This document shows positions 45,766 to 56,000 of a stretch of 64,000 nt of DNA, one piece after another; positions within the stretch are counted from its first letter, which is position 1; every line of letters starts with the position of its first letter. The position numbers and the translations under genes are program-made. The DNA is from Alkalihalophilus pseudofirmus. GTDB lineage: Bacteria > Bacillota > Bacilli > Bacillales > Bacillaceae_D. The stretch is from NCBI RefSeq assembly GCF_029094545.1, contig NZ_CP117835.1:1468001-1532000 (forward strand), written 5' to 3'. The notes beneath the pieces are model-generated. The model was not told where the DNA came from, searched no databases, and saw only the letters and a program-made list of their open reading frames with translations.

Positions 45766-47079
45766 ATGTCGATTTTAATACATACTGTTTCGATTAGAAC
45801 CGACGAGAAAAGTTCTAATTGGATTGAAGATGGCTATATCATCATAAATGAGGGAGTATTTAAGAAAATTGCAGACGGTAAACCGAGTGAAAAAGAATTA
45901 ACTGAGGCAGGTGAAGTGATTAACGGCCGCGGTAAGTGGGTGTGTCCGGGGTTAGTCAATACCCACGGGCATGCCGGAATGTCCCTTTTGCGGGGATATT
46001 CAGATGACCTGCCGCTTGATCAGTGGCTAAAAGAAAAAATGTGGCCTTTTGAGGGGAAGCTGGACCTGGAGGCAACAAAAGCAGCACGTGGCTTAGCAAT
46101 GGTTGAGATGATTCGATCCGGAACAACGACATTTCTTGAGATGTATCACTTATTTATGCATGAATTTGCCCAAGATATAACCGATGCAGGCATGCGCGCA
46201 ACATTAATGCGCTCAATGATTGGTTTGTGTTCTAAAGAGGAACAGAAAGAAAAGCTTTTAGAGGCAGTTGAATTTGCAAAGACGTGGCACAAAGGAGCAG
46301 ATTCTCGCATCCAAACGATGCTTGCTCCTCATGCTCCCTACACCTGCCCGCCGGAATTTATCGAAATGATTGTTGAAGAAGCTATAAAGCTGGATCTCCC
46401 AATACATATGCATTTGGCAGAGACGAGAAAAGAGGTCCGAGAACATATTCAACAGTATCATCATCACCCGCTTGAACACTTAGAGAAGCTGGGCTTCTTA
46501 AATGAGGCTAGATGGTTATTTGCCCACGGCGTACATCTAAACGAGGAACATATCGACCTATTAGCCGAATATAAAGCCGGTATCAGCCACAACCCGATTT
46601 CTAATTTGAAGCTGGGGTCAGGTGTAGCACCTATTGCAGAAATGCTGCAAAAAGGGGTGGAAATAGGGATTGGCACCGATAGTGTTGCTTCAAATAACAC
46701 ACTTGATATGATCGAAGAAATGAGAATGGCTGCATTTATTCATAAAGGAATTGCCGAGGATCCAATTTTAATACCTGCTGAGGTGGCGATTAAGATGGCG
46801 ACTAAAAACGGGGCACAATTATTGGAGCATGATAAGACAGGCGAAATTAAAACAGGATATAAAGCTGATTTTATGATCATCGATTCACATGGAGCCCACA
46901 TGCAGCCTGCGTCTAACCGTGATTCGCATATCGTGTATGCAGCAAAAAGCTCAGATATCACGGATGTATACGTGGATGGCTTGCCTTTAATGAGAAACAA
47001 AGAGCTGCTAACGTTAGATGAAGAAAAGATTAAATTTGAAGCGAATGAGCATTATCAAAGGGTTAGATCATACATTTAA
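45766..47079 (+). CDS. Amidohydrolase of the MtaD type, possible aminodeoxyfutalosine deaminase
   Basis: A 437-residue metal-dependent deaminase. The metal site NTHGHAGMSLLRG lies near residue 66, with later ligands in HMHLAETRKE, HGVHLNEEHID and GIGTDSVASNN. This is the family that deaminates S-adenosylhomocysteine, 5'-methylthioadenosine and, in futalosine organisms, aminodeoxyfutalosine (MqnX). As mqnA is in this genome, the last substrate is a good possibility, but sequence alone cannot separate them. ATG 45766 has GAAGGTGGG upstream. Confidence 0.85.
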   Translation: MSILIHTVSIRTDEKSSNWIEDGYIIINEGVFKKIADGKPSEKELTEAGEVINGRGKWVCPGLVNTHGHAGMSLLRGYSDDLPLDQWLKEKMWPFEGKLDLEATKAARGLAMVEMIRSGTTTFLEMYHLFMHEFAQDITDAGMRATLMRSMIGLCSKEEQKEKLLEAVEFAKTWHKGADSRIQTMLAPHAPYTCPPEFIEMIVEEAIKLDLPIHMHLAETRKEVREHIQQYHHHPLEHLEKLGFLNEARWLFAHGVHLNEEHIDLLAEYKAGISHNPISNLKLGSGVAPIAEMLQKGVEIGIGTDSVASNNTLDMIEEMRMAAFIHKGIAEDPILIPAEVAIKMATKNGAQLLEHDKTGEIKTGYKADFMIIDSHGAHMQPASNRDSHIVYAAKSSDITDVYVDGLPLMRNKELLTLDEEKIKFEANEHYQRVRSYI

Positions 47080-47122
47080 AATCCTGCACTATTTGAGCGC
47101 AGGATCGTGAGGTGTGAACTAG

Positions 47123-47290
47123 ATAAAATTGTATTTTTGTTTTCTAGCTTTCGTGTTATTCTTTGGTTGTCTGCTTTTTTTCGAAAAAGGCAGGGAATTC
47201 AGTTTGACGAATCGAAATGGGAAACAGCTGATGCCAATCAAGTCCGCTGCGTCCAACAAAAGAAATGCTTTCCTTTTGCTTTTGAAATGA
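47123..47290 (+). pseudogene. Possible small lipoprotein gene with ATA in the start position
   Basis: A 55-codon frame begins ATA-AAA-TTG and ends TGA at 47288-47290. GAGGTG (47109-47114) lies 8 bases before the ATA. Read with Met first, the product would start with Lys and a hydrophobic stretch reaching FFGC near residue 16, like a lipoprotein signal, then a polar tail. It may be a gene that lost its ATG, a gene with a rare start, or chance. The rest of 47080-47443 shows no clear feature beyond a 7-bp inverted repeat near 47083-47105. Confidence 0.25.
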
Positions 47291-47443
47291 AGAGGCGGTC
47301 TTTGATGGTTGGTGCATCATCTATGCGCCCCCTTTCTTTAGCTTACTTATAGTATGGCAAAACAGAACGTGCTTATGACTAGTAAAAGTTGAGCAAAAAG
47401 GATGTCATTTGAGAAAAAGGATTTAAAAATTGGAGGAGAAAGA

Positions 47444-47614
47444 ATGGGTAAAAAAATGGAAGTATTATCCACGGTCAGAGTGCAAAAAGCGAGTGATTTA
47501 TACAAAATTGTCGATTCTCTCAATCGCACGCTGAAAGAACAGGATTTAATGTTTGGTTTATCATTAGATGATAAAAATGAAGAGCAAATGGTGTTCACAA
47601 TTTATAGAACGTAG
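47444..47614 (+). CDS. ypmA: Small conserved protein YpmA
   Basis: A 56-residue soluble protein, the same length as B. subtilis YpmA, of unknown function. TTGGAGGAGAAAG lies just before ATG 47444; the frame is open to an ATG at 47402, which lacks a site. It precedes ypmB and aspB in the conserved order ypmA-ypmB-aspB-asnS. Confidence 0.85.
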   Translation: MGKKMEVLSTVRVQKASDLYKIVDSLNRTLKEQDLMFGLSLDDKNEEQMVFTIYRT

Positions 47615-47642
47615 GCAAGCTTAATGAAATAGGTGAATGTTA

Positions 47643-48131
47643 ATGAAAAAGATTATATTTACGGGACTGGTTGTAGGCTTTTTAGCTCTTGTTGGTACAA
47701 GTGCATATGCCTATCACATTATCCGCGCACCGCTCGTTGAAAGCTATAATGAAGCGAAAGATTTGGCGCTCTCTAATCAGCATCTTCAAACAGTTGAAGG
47801 AGCCCACTACTACCATGGTACAGAAGCATATTATGTTTTGACCGGTACTAATGATGACAATGACGAAATGATCGTTTTTGTTGGTGATGACCTAGAAACT
47901 GTTCATGAGCTGAAACGAGCGGATGGAATTTCTTATGATCAAGCGATGGAGATTGCCCAACGCGAATTACCAGATAGGAAAATTGAGAAAATTCGTCTCG
48001 GCTATACACGAGGGGTTCCTGTGTATGAAGTGATGTACAATGACCAAAATGCTCGAACAGGGTATTATTATCTAACGTTTGAAGACGGGTCCTTTCTAAA
48101 AAGATACAGCATTCGAAATATAAATAGATAA
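47643..48131 (+). CDS. ypmB: YpmB, secreted DUF5590 protein
   Basis: A 162-residue protein with an N-terminal membrane helix (residues 3-25) and an extracellular domain of PepSY-like repeats (YNEAKDLAL and YDQAMEIAQRELP). ATG 47643 is 6 bases after AGGTGA; the ATG two codons earlier touches that site. Function unknown; conserved upstream of aspB in Bacillus. Confidence 0.85.
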   Translation: MKKIIFTGLVVGFLALVGTSAYAYHIIRAPLVESYNEAKDLALSNQHLQTVEGAHYYHGTEAYYVLTGTNDDNDEMIVFVGDDLETVHELKRADGISYDQAMEIAQRELPDRKIEKIRLGYTRGVPVYEVMYNDQNARTGYYYLTFEDGSFLKRYSIRNINR

Positions 48132-48250
48132 TATATTAAAGATAAATAAATTTCTTTAATCGTTTGTCTTTTCTGAATCTACACTTGATTCAACTGAGTG
48201 TACACACTATAGTTATATATAGTCATGATAAGGGAGTTGACATTAAGAAC

Positions 48251-49435
48251 ATGAAATTAGCACAAAGAGTTTCTGCATTAACACCATCGACAACACTAGC
48301 CATTACTGCAAAAGCAAAAGAACTAAAAGAACAAGGACATGATGTCATTGGTCTAGGAGCGGGTGAGCCTGACTTTAATACGCCACAGTACATAATCGAT
48401 GCAGCGGTTCGCTCCATGGAAGAAGGGCACACAAAATATACGCCATCAGGCGGTCTGCCTGCTTTAAAAAAAGCTGTTATTGAAAAGTTTAAAGAAGACC
48501 AAGGCTTAGATTATGCACCGAGTGAAATTATTGTAGGAACTGGTGCTAAACATATTCTTTACACGTTGTTCCAGGCACTTTTAGACGAAGCGGATGAAGT
48601 TATTATTCCTACACCTTATTGGGTGAGCTATCCTGAACAAGTGAAGCTTGCAGGCGGTGAACCAGTCTATGTAGAGGGACTTGAAAGTAATGATTTTAAA
48701 ATAACGGCAGAGCAGTTAGAAGCAGTTATTACACCGAAAACAAAAGCGGTTATTATTAACTCTCCATCAAACCCAACAGGCTCTCTTTATTCAAAAGAGG
48801 AATTAAAGCAGCTTGGAGATGTTTGCTTAAAGCATGACATTCTAATTGTATCTGATGAAATTTATGAGAAGCTTGTTTATGGTGAAGTAACTCATACATC
48901 GATTGCTGAAGTTTCTGATGAGTTGAAGAGACAAACGGTTGTTGTAAATGGGGTTTCTAAATCACATTCTATGACAGGGTGGAGAATTGGCTATGCAGCA
49001 GGTCCTGCAGAACTTATTAAAGCGATGACGAACCTAGCAAGCCATAGCACATCAAACCCGACAACAAGTGCACAGTACGGTGCGATTGCGGCTTACACAG
49101 AAGATGATGGATCTGTAGAAGTGATGCGTTCTGCTTTTGAAGACCGTCTTAACAAAGTGTATGAAAAGCTTGTTGCCATCCCTGGAGTGTCTTGTGTTAA
49201 ACCTAAAGGAGCATTTTACCTGTTTCCAAATGTAAGCGAGGCGGCTAAGTTAAATGGGTATGACGATGTCGATAAGTGGGTAGAAGCCTTATTAGCAGAA
49301 GAAAAAGTAGCATTAGTTCCTGGTTCTGGCTTTGGAGCACCACATAATGTCCGCTTATCGTATGCGACCTCACTTGAAGCTTTAGAAGAAGCATTAATTC
49401 GTATTGAGCGATTTGTTCGTGCAAAAACAAAATAA
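48251..49435 (+). CDS. aspB: Aspartate aminotransferase
   Basis: A PLP enzyme of class I-gamma that interconverts aspartate and oxaloacetate. The PLP lysine is in NGVSKSHSMTGWRIG; the N-terminal MKLAQRVSALTPSTT matches Bacillus AspB and sets the start at ATG 48251, although the AAGGGAG site is about 14 bases away, longer than usual. 394 residues. It ends at a terminator before asnS. Confidence 0.95.
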   Translation: MKLAQRVSALTPSTTLAITAKAKELKEQGHDVIGLGAGEPDFNTPQYIIDAAVRSMEEGHTKYTPSGGLPALKKAVIEKFKEDQGLDYAPSEIIVGTGAKHILYTLFQALLDEADEVIIPTPYWVSYPEQVKLAGGEPVYVEGLESNDFKITAEQLEAVITPKTKAVIINSPSNPTGSLYSKEELKQLGDVCLKHDILIVSDEIYEKLVYGEVTHTSIAEVSDELKRQTVVVNGVSKSHSMTGWRIGYAAGPAELIKAMTNLASHSTSNPTTSAQYGAIAAYTEDDGSVEVMRSAFEDRLNKVYEKLVAIPGVSCVKPKGAFYLFPNVSEAAKLNGYDDVDKWVEALLAEEKVALVPGSGFGAPHNVRLSYATSLEALEEALIRIERFVRAKTK

Positions 49436-49452
49436 ACCCAGCTCTTCATTCG

Positions 49453-49491
49453 GCCCTCTTGTATTCAAAGCAAGAGGGCTTAGCTTTTTTT
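49453..49491 (+). terminator. Terminator of aspB
   Basis: GCCCTCTTG pairs with CAAGAGGGC over 9 bases; a T-run follows 5 bases later. Confidence 0.82.
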
Positions 49492-49524
49492 ACATGAAAT
49501 GGAGCTTACGGTCGCTTAGTCGTT

Positions 49525-49554
49525 GACTTCAAATTTCTAAGAAGGGTATAATGA
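49525..49554 (+). promoter_or_regulatory. Sigma-A promoter of asnS
   Basis: TTGACT and TATAAT are separated by 18 bases just upstream of asnS. No T-box leader is present between it and the start codon. Confidence 0.78.
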
Positions 49555-49598
49555 GCATTGATGTCTCAATAGCATTTGTTAGTGATGGAGGGAATAAT

Positions 49599-50891
49599 GT
49601 GAAAACAACAATCGCCAAGGTTGGAAATTATGTCGAGCAAGAAGTAACAATCGGTGCTTGGCTTGCTAATAAACGTTCAAGCGGTAAGATAGCTTTTTTA
49701 CAACTGCGTGATGGAACTGGTTTTATTCAAGGTGTTGTCGTCAAAGCGGAAGTAGGCGAAGAAGCATTTCAAGCTGCTAAGAACTTAACGCAGGAAAGCT
49801 CATTATATGTAACGGGAACGGTACGTGCTGATGATCGTGCTCCGTCTGGTTATGAATTAACAGTCACGAAAGTAGAAGTGATTCACGAAGCTACTGATTA
49901 CCCAATTACGCCAAAAGAGCATGGCACAGAATTTTTAATGGACCACCGCCATCTATGGCTTCGTTCAAAGCGCCAGCATGCAGTAATGAAGGTGCGTAAT
50001 GAAATTATTCGTGCTACATATGAATTCTTCAATCAAAATGATTTTGCAAAAGTCGATCCGCCGATTTTAACAGGAAGCGCTCCTGAGGGTACAACGGAAT
50101 TGTTTGCAACGAAATATTTTGATGAAGATGCTTATTTATCTCAAAGCGGTCAATTATATATGGAAGCTGCCGCTATGGCACTTGGACGTGTCTTTTCATT
50201 TGGCCCGACATTCCGAGCTGAAAAATCAAAAACACGTCGTCATCTGATTGAATTTTGGATGATTGAGCCTGAGATGGCATTTGTTGAATTTGATGAAAGT
50301 CTTGAAATTCAAGAACAATATGTTTCATACTTAGCTAAGTCAGTACTGGAAAACTGCCAGCTTGAGCTTAAGACATTAGGACGAGATACAGAAAAACTTG
50401 AAAAAGTACAAGCTCCTTTCCCGCGTATCTCTTATGATGATGCGATTACGTTCTTACATGAAAAAGGATTTGATGATATTAAATGGGGAGATGACTTTGG
50501 CGCACCGCATGAAACGGCCATTGCAGAATATTATGATAAGCCAGTGTTCATCACGCATTACCCTACATCGTTGAAACCTTTCTACATGCAGCCAGATGCG
50601 AATCGCGAGGATGTCGTTTTATGTGCAGACTTGATCGCTCCTGAAGGATACGGTGAAATTATCGGAGGATCAGAGCGTATTCACTCATATGAATTACTAG
50701 AACAGCGTATTAACGAGCACAACTTGTCACTTGATACGTATCAATGGTATTTAGATTTACGTAAATACGGTTCCGTTCCACATTCAGGATTTGGTCTTGG
50801 ATTAGAGCGTACAGTAGCGTGGCTCTCTGGAGTAGAACACGTTCGTGAGTCGATTCCATTCCCGCGTTTGTTAAATCGTTTGTATCCTTAA
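49599..50891 (+). CDS. asnS: Asparaginyl-tRNA synthetase
   Basis: A class IIb synthetase: an N-terminal OB-fold anticodon-binding domain (residues 1-110) and a catalytic domain with [16 protein letters not shown] (motif 2) and [13 protein letters not shown] (motif 3). 430 residues, as in B. subtilis. GTG 49599 has GGAGG 6 bases upstream; an in-frame ATG at 49551 falls on the promoter and is rejected. Confidence 0.97.
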   Translation: MKTTIAKVGNYVEQEVTIGAWLANKRSSGKIAFLQLRDGTGFIQGVVVKAEVGEEAFQAAKNLTQESSLYVTGTVRADDRAPSGYELTVTKVEVIHEATDYPITPKEHGTEFLMDHRHLWLRSKRQHAVMKVRNEIIRATYEFFNQNDFAKVDPPILTGSAPEGTTELFATKYFDEDAYLSQSGQLYMEAAAMALGRVFSFGPTFRAEKSKTRRHLIEFWMIEPEMAFVEFDESLEIQEQYVSYLAKSVLENCQLELKTLGRDTEKLEKVQAPFPRISYDDAITFLHEKGFDDIKWGDDFGAPHETAIAEYYDKPVFITHYPTSLKPFYMQPDANREDVVLCADLIAPEGYGEIIGGSERIHSYELLEQRINEHNLSLDTYQWYLDLRKYGSVPHSGFGLGLERTVAWLSGVEHVRESIPFPRLLNRLYP

Positions 50892-50898
50892 TGGGCAA

Positions 50899-50948
50899 AA
50901 CCAAAAAAAGTCTCTTTAGGTGGTTACCTAAATAGAGGCTTTTTTTGG
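50899..50948 (+). terminator. Terminator of asnS
   Basis: A stem from AAGTCTCTTTAGG with CCTAAATAGAGGCTT, flanked by A-rich and T-rich runs. Confidence 0.85.
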
Positions 50949-51063
50949 TTTTATGCGCTTAACTATTTTCCATGGCGAGTTCTTAGCACTCTAGAAGATC
51001 AGGAATGATTAGGCAACGACGGAGCAGGTAATGCGTGTTATAATAATGGGCAGAGGTGTTTTT

Positions 51064-51765
51064 ATGAATCAGAATTTTTTACTGCAATGGATGAAGCAAA
51101 AGCAGGTCATTATTCCTGCCTTGCTTATTGAGCATTATTCAAAGCTTGGTATAAATGAGCAAGAATTTGCTGGAATTATTCACGTACAAGCTTTTATTGA
51201 ACAAGGAGAACCTTTTCCAACTCCCGATCGACTAAGCGAGCGTATGAGTCTGACAACGGCTGAATGCGCCAAGCTGATGGGCGGACTTGTTAAGAAAGGG
51301 TTTTTATCATTAGATAAGCATTGGGATAACGAAGGGATCTTATTTGAATTTTATTCATTAGAGCCTTTATACGAAAAGTTATGCACATTCCTTCAATCAA
51401 AAGAAATTGAGGGTCAAGAAAAAAGAGAAGAAGAAACAGCAGGTAACCTATATCAAGTTTTTGAAAAAGAATTCTGCCGGCCATTATCACCTATTGAAGC
51501 GGAAACGTTATCGATGTGGATTGACCAAGACCAGCATTCCTCAGAACTAATAATCGGGGCTCTCAGAGAAGCGGTCATATCAGGGAAGCTGAATTTTAGG
51601 TATATTGATCGGATTTTATTTGAATGGAAACGAAACGGAGTCAAAACGGTGGCTCAAGCAAGAGCTCACGGAGAAAAGTTCAGAGCGCACCAAAAACCGA
51701 AGAAAACGGAAAAAGAACGTGTAAGAGCAGACGCGTACCCAAGCTTTAATTGGCTAGAAAAATAG
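51064..51765 (+). CDS. dnaD: DNA replication initiation protein DnaD
   Basis: DnaD helps load the replicative helicase at oriC and at restart sites. The 233-residue protein has an N-terminal winged-helix oligomer domain (residues 1-100) and the C-terminal DnaB/DnaD domain with the YxxxIxxxW-like stretch (FRYIDRILFEWKRNGV near residue 183). ATG 51064 has AGAGGTG upstream. It starts a run with nth and ypoC. Confidence 0.94.
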   Translation: MNQNFLLQWMKQKQVIIPALLIEHYSKLGINEQEFAGIIHVQAFIEQGEPFPTPDRLSERMSLTTAECAKLMGGLVKKGFLSLDKHWDNEGILFEFYSLEPLYEKLCTFLQSKEIEGQEKREEETAGNLYQVFEKEFCRPLSPIEAETLSMWIDQDQHSSELIIGALREAVISGKLNFRYIDRILFEWKRNGVKTVAQARAHGEKFRAHQKPKKTEKERVRADAYPSFNWLEK

Positions 51766-51797
51766 ATCTAAATAACAAATAAGGTAGGAATAGAATC

Positions 51798-52454
51798 GTG
51801 TTATCAAAAAAGCAAACAATAGAAGTGTTAGATATTATTGCAGAAATGTATCCAGATGCAGAATGTGAATTAACCCATTCTAATCCGTTTGAATTGTTAA
51901 TTGCGGTTGTACTATCAGCTCAATGTACAGATGCTCTTGTTAATAAAGTGACACCAGGTTTATTTGCTAAATATAAGCAGCCTGAAGATTATATTGCTGC
52001 TCCTCTTGAAGAACTTGAAGAAGATATTCGCAGAATCGGTTTATTTAGAAGTAAAGCAAAAAATATAAAAAAATTATCACAATCACTAGTTGAACAATAT
52101 AATGGAGAAGTACCAAAAGATAGAGATGAACTAGTGAAGCTGGCAGGCGTGGGCCGTAAAACTGCGAATGTCGTTACATCTGTCGCATTTGGAGTTCCTG
52201 CTATTGCAGTAGATACTCATGTAGAAAGAGTATCAAAACGGCTAGGAATATGCAGATGGAAAGATAATGTCAATGTAGTAGAACAGACGTTAATGAAGAA
52301 AATCCCAATCGAATTATGGTCTGATTCACATCACAGACTTATTTTCTTTGGTCGTTATCATTGTAAGGCTCAATCACCTAAATGTGAAACCTGTCCGTTA
52401 CTAGACAGGTGCCGAGAAGGGAAAAAGAGAATGAAAGCAAAAGGACTGCTCTAA
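51798..52454 (+). CDS. nth: Endonuclease III
   Basis: A DNA glycosylase and AP lyase that removes oxidised pyrimidines. The helix-hairpin-helix KLAGVGRKTANVV holds the catalytic Lys, with the catalytic Asp in AVDTHVERVS, and the iron-sulfur cluster ligands C-x6-C-x2-C-x5-C are in residues 188-204. 218 residues. GTG 51798 after AAGGTAGGAA. The stop overlaps the ypoC start. Confidence 0.96.
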   Translation: MLSKKQTIEVLDIIAEMYPDAECELTHSNPFELLIAVVLSAQCTDALVNKVTPGLFAKYKQPEDYIAAPLEELEEDIRRIGLFRSKAKNIKKLSQSLVEQYNGEVPKDRDELVKLAGVGRKTANVVTSVAFGVPAIAVDTHVERVSKRLGICRWKDNVNVVEQTLMKKIPIELWSDSHHRLIFFGRYHCKAQSPKCETCPLLDRCREGKKRMKAKGLL

Positions 52455-52954
52455 TGAAGTACTCACTTCCTGCCGATTTTAGGTGCGAGCCGTTTTATAA
52501 TGGTTCTCAAAGTATAGTCATCTGTTCGGATGATAAACCATTTGAGCGAAGGCTCTTAACGAGTTATTTTTACTATGACATTACAGAAGAAGAGAGACCG
52601 TGGGAAAATCCCGCTTCCTTTTTACTCCAGATGTTTGTATTATGGAGAGAAAGAGAAGCGGAGTTACGATCTTTTTTTCAAAAGCGAGACGGAAAAAACG
52701 GCAGAACGCTAATGATCGCGATGACTGCAGTGTTTATAGATGCCTTATTTTGGCTCAACAAAAAGAAGGTTGGTCAGCTTCAAGATATTGAAGCTGCAGC
52801 AGCTCGGTTAAAGCATAAACCCGTTAATATTGAAGAAAGGCTTCGCTTTATATTAATCAAACCAGATAGTTATCACAGCTTTACTCAACTGCGAGCATTA
52901 ATGAATGAGCTTGAAAAACTAACTGCACGAAGTAAAGCCATGGGGGAATGGTAA
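52454..52954 (+). CDS. ypoC: YpoC family protein
   Basis: A 166-residue soluble protein of unknown function, close in length to B. subtilis YpoC. Its ATG shares one base with the nth stop (TAATG), so translation is coupled. No catalytic motif seen. dnaD-nth-ypoC is the conserved order. Confidence 0.82.
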   Translation: MKYSLPADFRCEPFYNGSQSIVICSDDKPFERRLLTSYFYYDITEEERPWENPASFLLQMFVLWREREAELRSFFQKRDGKNGRTLMIAMTAVFIDALFWLNKKKVGQLQDIEAAAARLKHKPVNIEERLRFILIKPDSYHSFTQLRALMNELEKLTARSKAMGEW

Positions 52955-53030
52955 CCCCGTGGCCATGTGTGCAACAAACCTTCAGAATACATAAAAAAGT
53001 AAGGGATTACATGGAGTGGGGGAGAAATGG

Positions 53031-56000
53031 ATGAGAGTAGATGTCAGCCAACGCGTATTAACGGAGCCTGAAATTCAACGACAAGCAATGATCAAAGATA
53101 AAGAGGTTGATGAACGATTTGAGGTCGCATTTTGCGGGCATTTTTCTGCCGGAAAATCAACAATCTTAAATCAACTATTAGGTGCTGAAGTGCTGCCTAC
53201 AAGTCCAATCCCAACCAGTGCTAATATTATCGGCATTAAAAACGGGGAGCTTGGACTTTTAGTTGAACGGATGGATGATACCGAAAAAGAGTGGACGGGC
53301 GAAATTCCATGGGAAAGTGTCAGAGAATGGGGGATGAATGGATCTGATATCCGCCATATGACTATTTTCGCACCGCTTCCTTTTATGCACCCTCAAAGCG
53401 TCGTTTATGATACGCCGGGGGTGGATTCTACAGATCCAACTCATCAAGCCGTTACAATGGAAGCCCTGTACACAACAGACTTGATCGTCTATGTGATGGA
53501 CTATAATCATATTCAATCCGAAACCAACTTATATTTTTTAAAGCAGTTAACAGATGAAAACAAACCGCTTTACATTGTGATCAATCAAGTGGATAAACAT
53601 GATGAGTCAGAGTTGTCTTTCGATTCGTTTAAGCAGTCGGTGTTAGACGGGTTTAAAGAATGGGGCATCGAGCCTCTCGATTTATATTTTACGAGCATGA
53701 AAGTACATGATCATCCATTAAATCAATTCACTGAATTTAAACAAAAAATTAAAGCGATCTTGCACTACAGTCATGAGTTAATTCCAGCTTCAAAAAAGCG
53801 ATTAAACGAAAGCTTTTATTTGAGTGTAGCTTCTAGAATAGAAGATGAGAAGCAAGAAAAAATGGAAGAGGTTATTGAGGAGCTTTCTGAAAATGGCTTT
53901 GATAAAGAAGATTTAGGACGGAAGCAATCTATTCAAGAAGAATTAAAAGAAAATGTTCAGGCCGAAAAAATGATCCGTGAAACGTTTGAAGACGAGTGGG
54001 CAAAACTGACAAAAGATGTCACCTTGTTTCCTTACGAAACAACTGAGCTATGCCGTGAATGGATTGAGTCGATGCAGCCTCAATTTAAAGTTGGCTTGTT
54101 TTTCGCTAAGAAGAAAACAGAAGAAGAAAGAGAGCTTCGTTTAAAGAAATTAATCGAAAGCACGCAAGATAAGGTAAAAGGGCAGCTCGAGTTTCATGTG
54201 CATCGTCTTTTCGAAAAGTATGACCGTACTCATTTATCAAATAAAGAAGCGTTTGAAGATGCAATTCGTCAGGTGCATGTAAACGTGGAACCAGAGCACT
54301 TTGAAAAAGCACTTAAAACGGGTCCTCATGACCGTGAGTATGTGTTTACGTTTACCAAAGATCGTACCGCTTATTTTGTAAAGGAGTTAAAAAGACTTGC
54401 TGAAGCAGTGATTGAAACCTATATCTCGGGGCTAAGAAGTCATTGGGAAGGTGAAAGGCTGCAATTAGAAGCAGAATTAACTCGCTTTAAAGAAATTGAA
54501 ACATTTACAACCAAACTAGACGATATTGAAGCAGAATTTAACATGGAAAAAGAAGAGTACTTTGAGCTTGCAGCCTCATACTCCGATCAAGGTCACTATG
54601 AAAGTCAGCTTGAGGCAATGAGTGAACGTGAGGTTCCGCAAGATGTAGACCAATCAGTCTTTCACCATGTCTCCTTACCTGAAGAAAGTGTCATTGAAAC
54701 AAACTGGGATGAGGATGCTAGTGAGAAAAGAGCTCGTTTTGATGAGGAAGAAGCGAACAGCTGGCTAACAAAGCTTACTACGATTACACAATCGCATGAA
54801 GCACCTGAAATAGTGGATCGTGAAAAGCGAAAGCTCTTAGATCGAGTGAAAAGATATCACAACCGTTCCTTCATCATCTCATTATTTGGAGCATTTAGTG
54901 CGGGTAAATCAAGCTTTGCTAATGCTTTATTAGGCGATGCCATATTACCGGTTTCCCCGCATCCTACAACAGCTACTGTTACCACCGTTAAGCAGTCAAA
55001 CAGTGAACATAAAAACTTGAGTGCAAGCGTCGAGATAAAAACGCCCGAGCAGCTGAATCAAGAGATTAAATCGGTAGCGAAGCAGTTAGATGAATCACTG
55101 ACGCTTGACAGCTTAGTAAAATGGCGTCCTAAAGATACACAACAAACAACAAGCTGGCAAAGAACATATGTCTCTTATTTATTAACATTAAAAGAAAGCT
55201 TAAAAAAGACTGAGTGGACGCTAGGAGAGACGTTATCTGTTTCCCATGAGCAGCTCACGCAATACGTGGCAGATGAAAAGTATGCCTGTTTGATTCACCA
55301 TGTGACAATATACTATGACTGCCCGTTGACAAAAGAGGGGATCGTTTTAGTCGATACGCCTGGAGTAAACTCCATTCACGGTCGTCATACAAATGTAGCT
55401 TTTACTCAATTAAGAGAGTCTGATGCGATTTTTTATGTTACGTATTATAATCATGCGTTCTCGAAGTCAGATCAGCATTTCCTTACACAAATGGCTAAAG
55501 TCAATGATCGCTTCAGTACGGATAAATTGTATTTTATTTTAAATGCAGCAGACCTTGCGAGCAGTCCGGCAGAGTTAAACGGAGTTAGAAAACACATTCA
55601 TGATCAGCTTGTAAATATTGGCATTGATAAGCCTCGACTATATCCTTTATCAAGTAAGAAAGGGTTAGAGGCGAAACGCAGCACCTCTTCTCCTGATGAA
55701 ATGTTTGAACGGTTTGAGAAGGCATTTTATACAGAGACGATTCAAGAATTAAAGCAGTTAAGCTTCTCATTAATTCAAGAAGAAACAAGGACTTATACAG
55801 AGCAGTTAAATGAAACGCTGAATTATATGAATGCGAGCAAGGAAGAGCGTCTAGCTAAACAAAATAAGAAAAAAGCGCAAGTCACTAAGTGGAAGAAGCA
55901 TGTTGAGGACGTTGAACCGATCTCAGCAAAAAGAAGAACGACCCAAGAAATTAACGAGCTATTCCTATATCTGCGTGAACGCGTTCAATATGTATTAAAT

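Noticed and set aside
47107-47352. 81-codon frame starting at GTG 47107
   Set aside because: The GTG is part of the GAGGTG ribosome-like site and no site precedes it; composition is unlike a protein. The other frame from 47123 is a better candidate.
49492-49598. T-box before asnS
   Set aside because: Only about 50 bases separate promoter and start, too short for a T-box.
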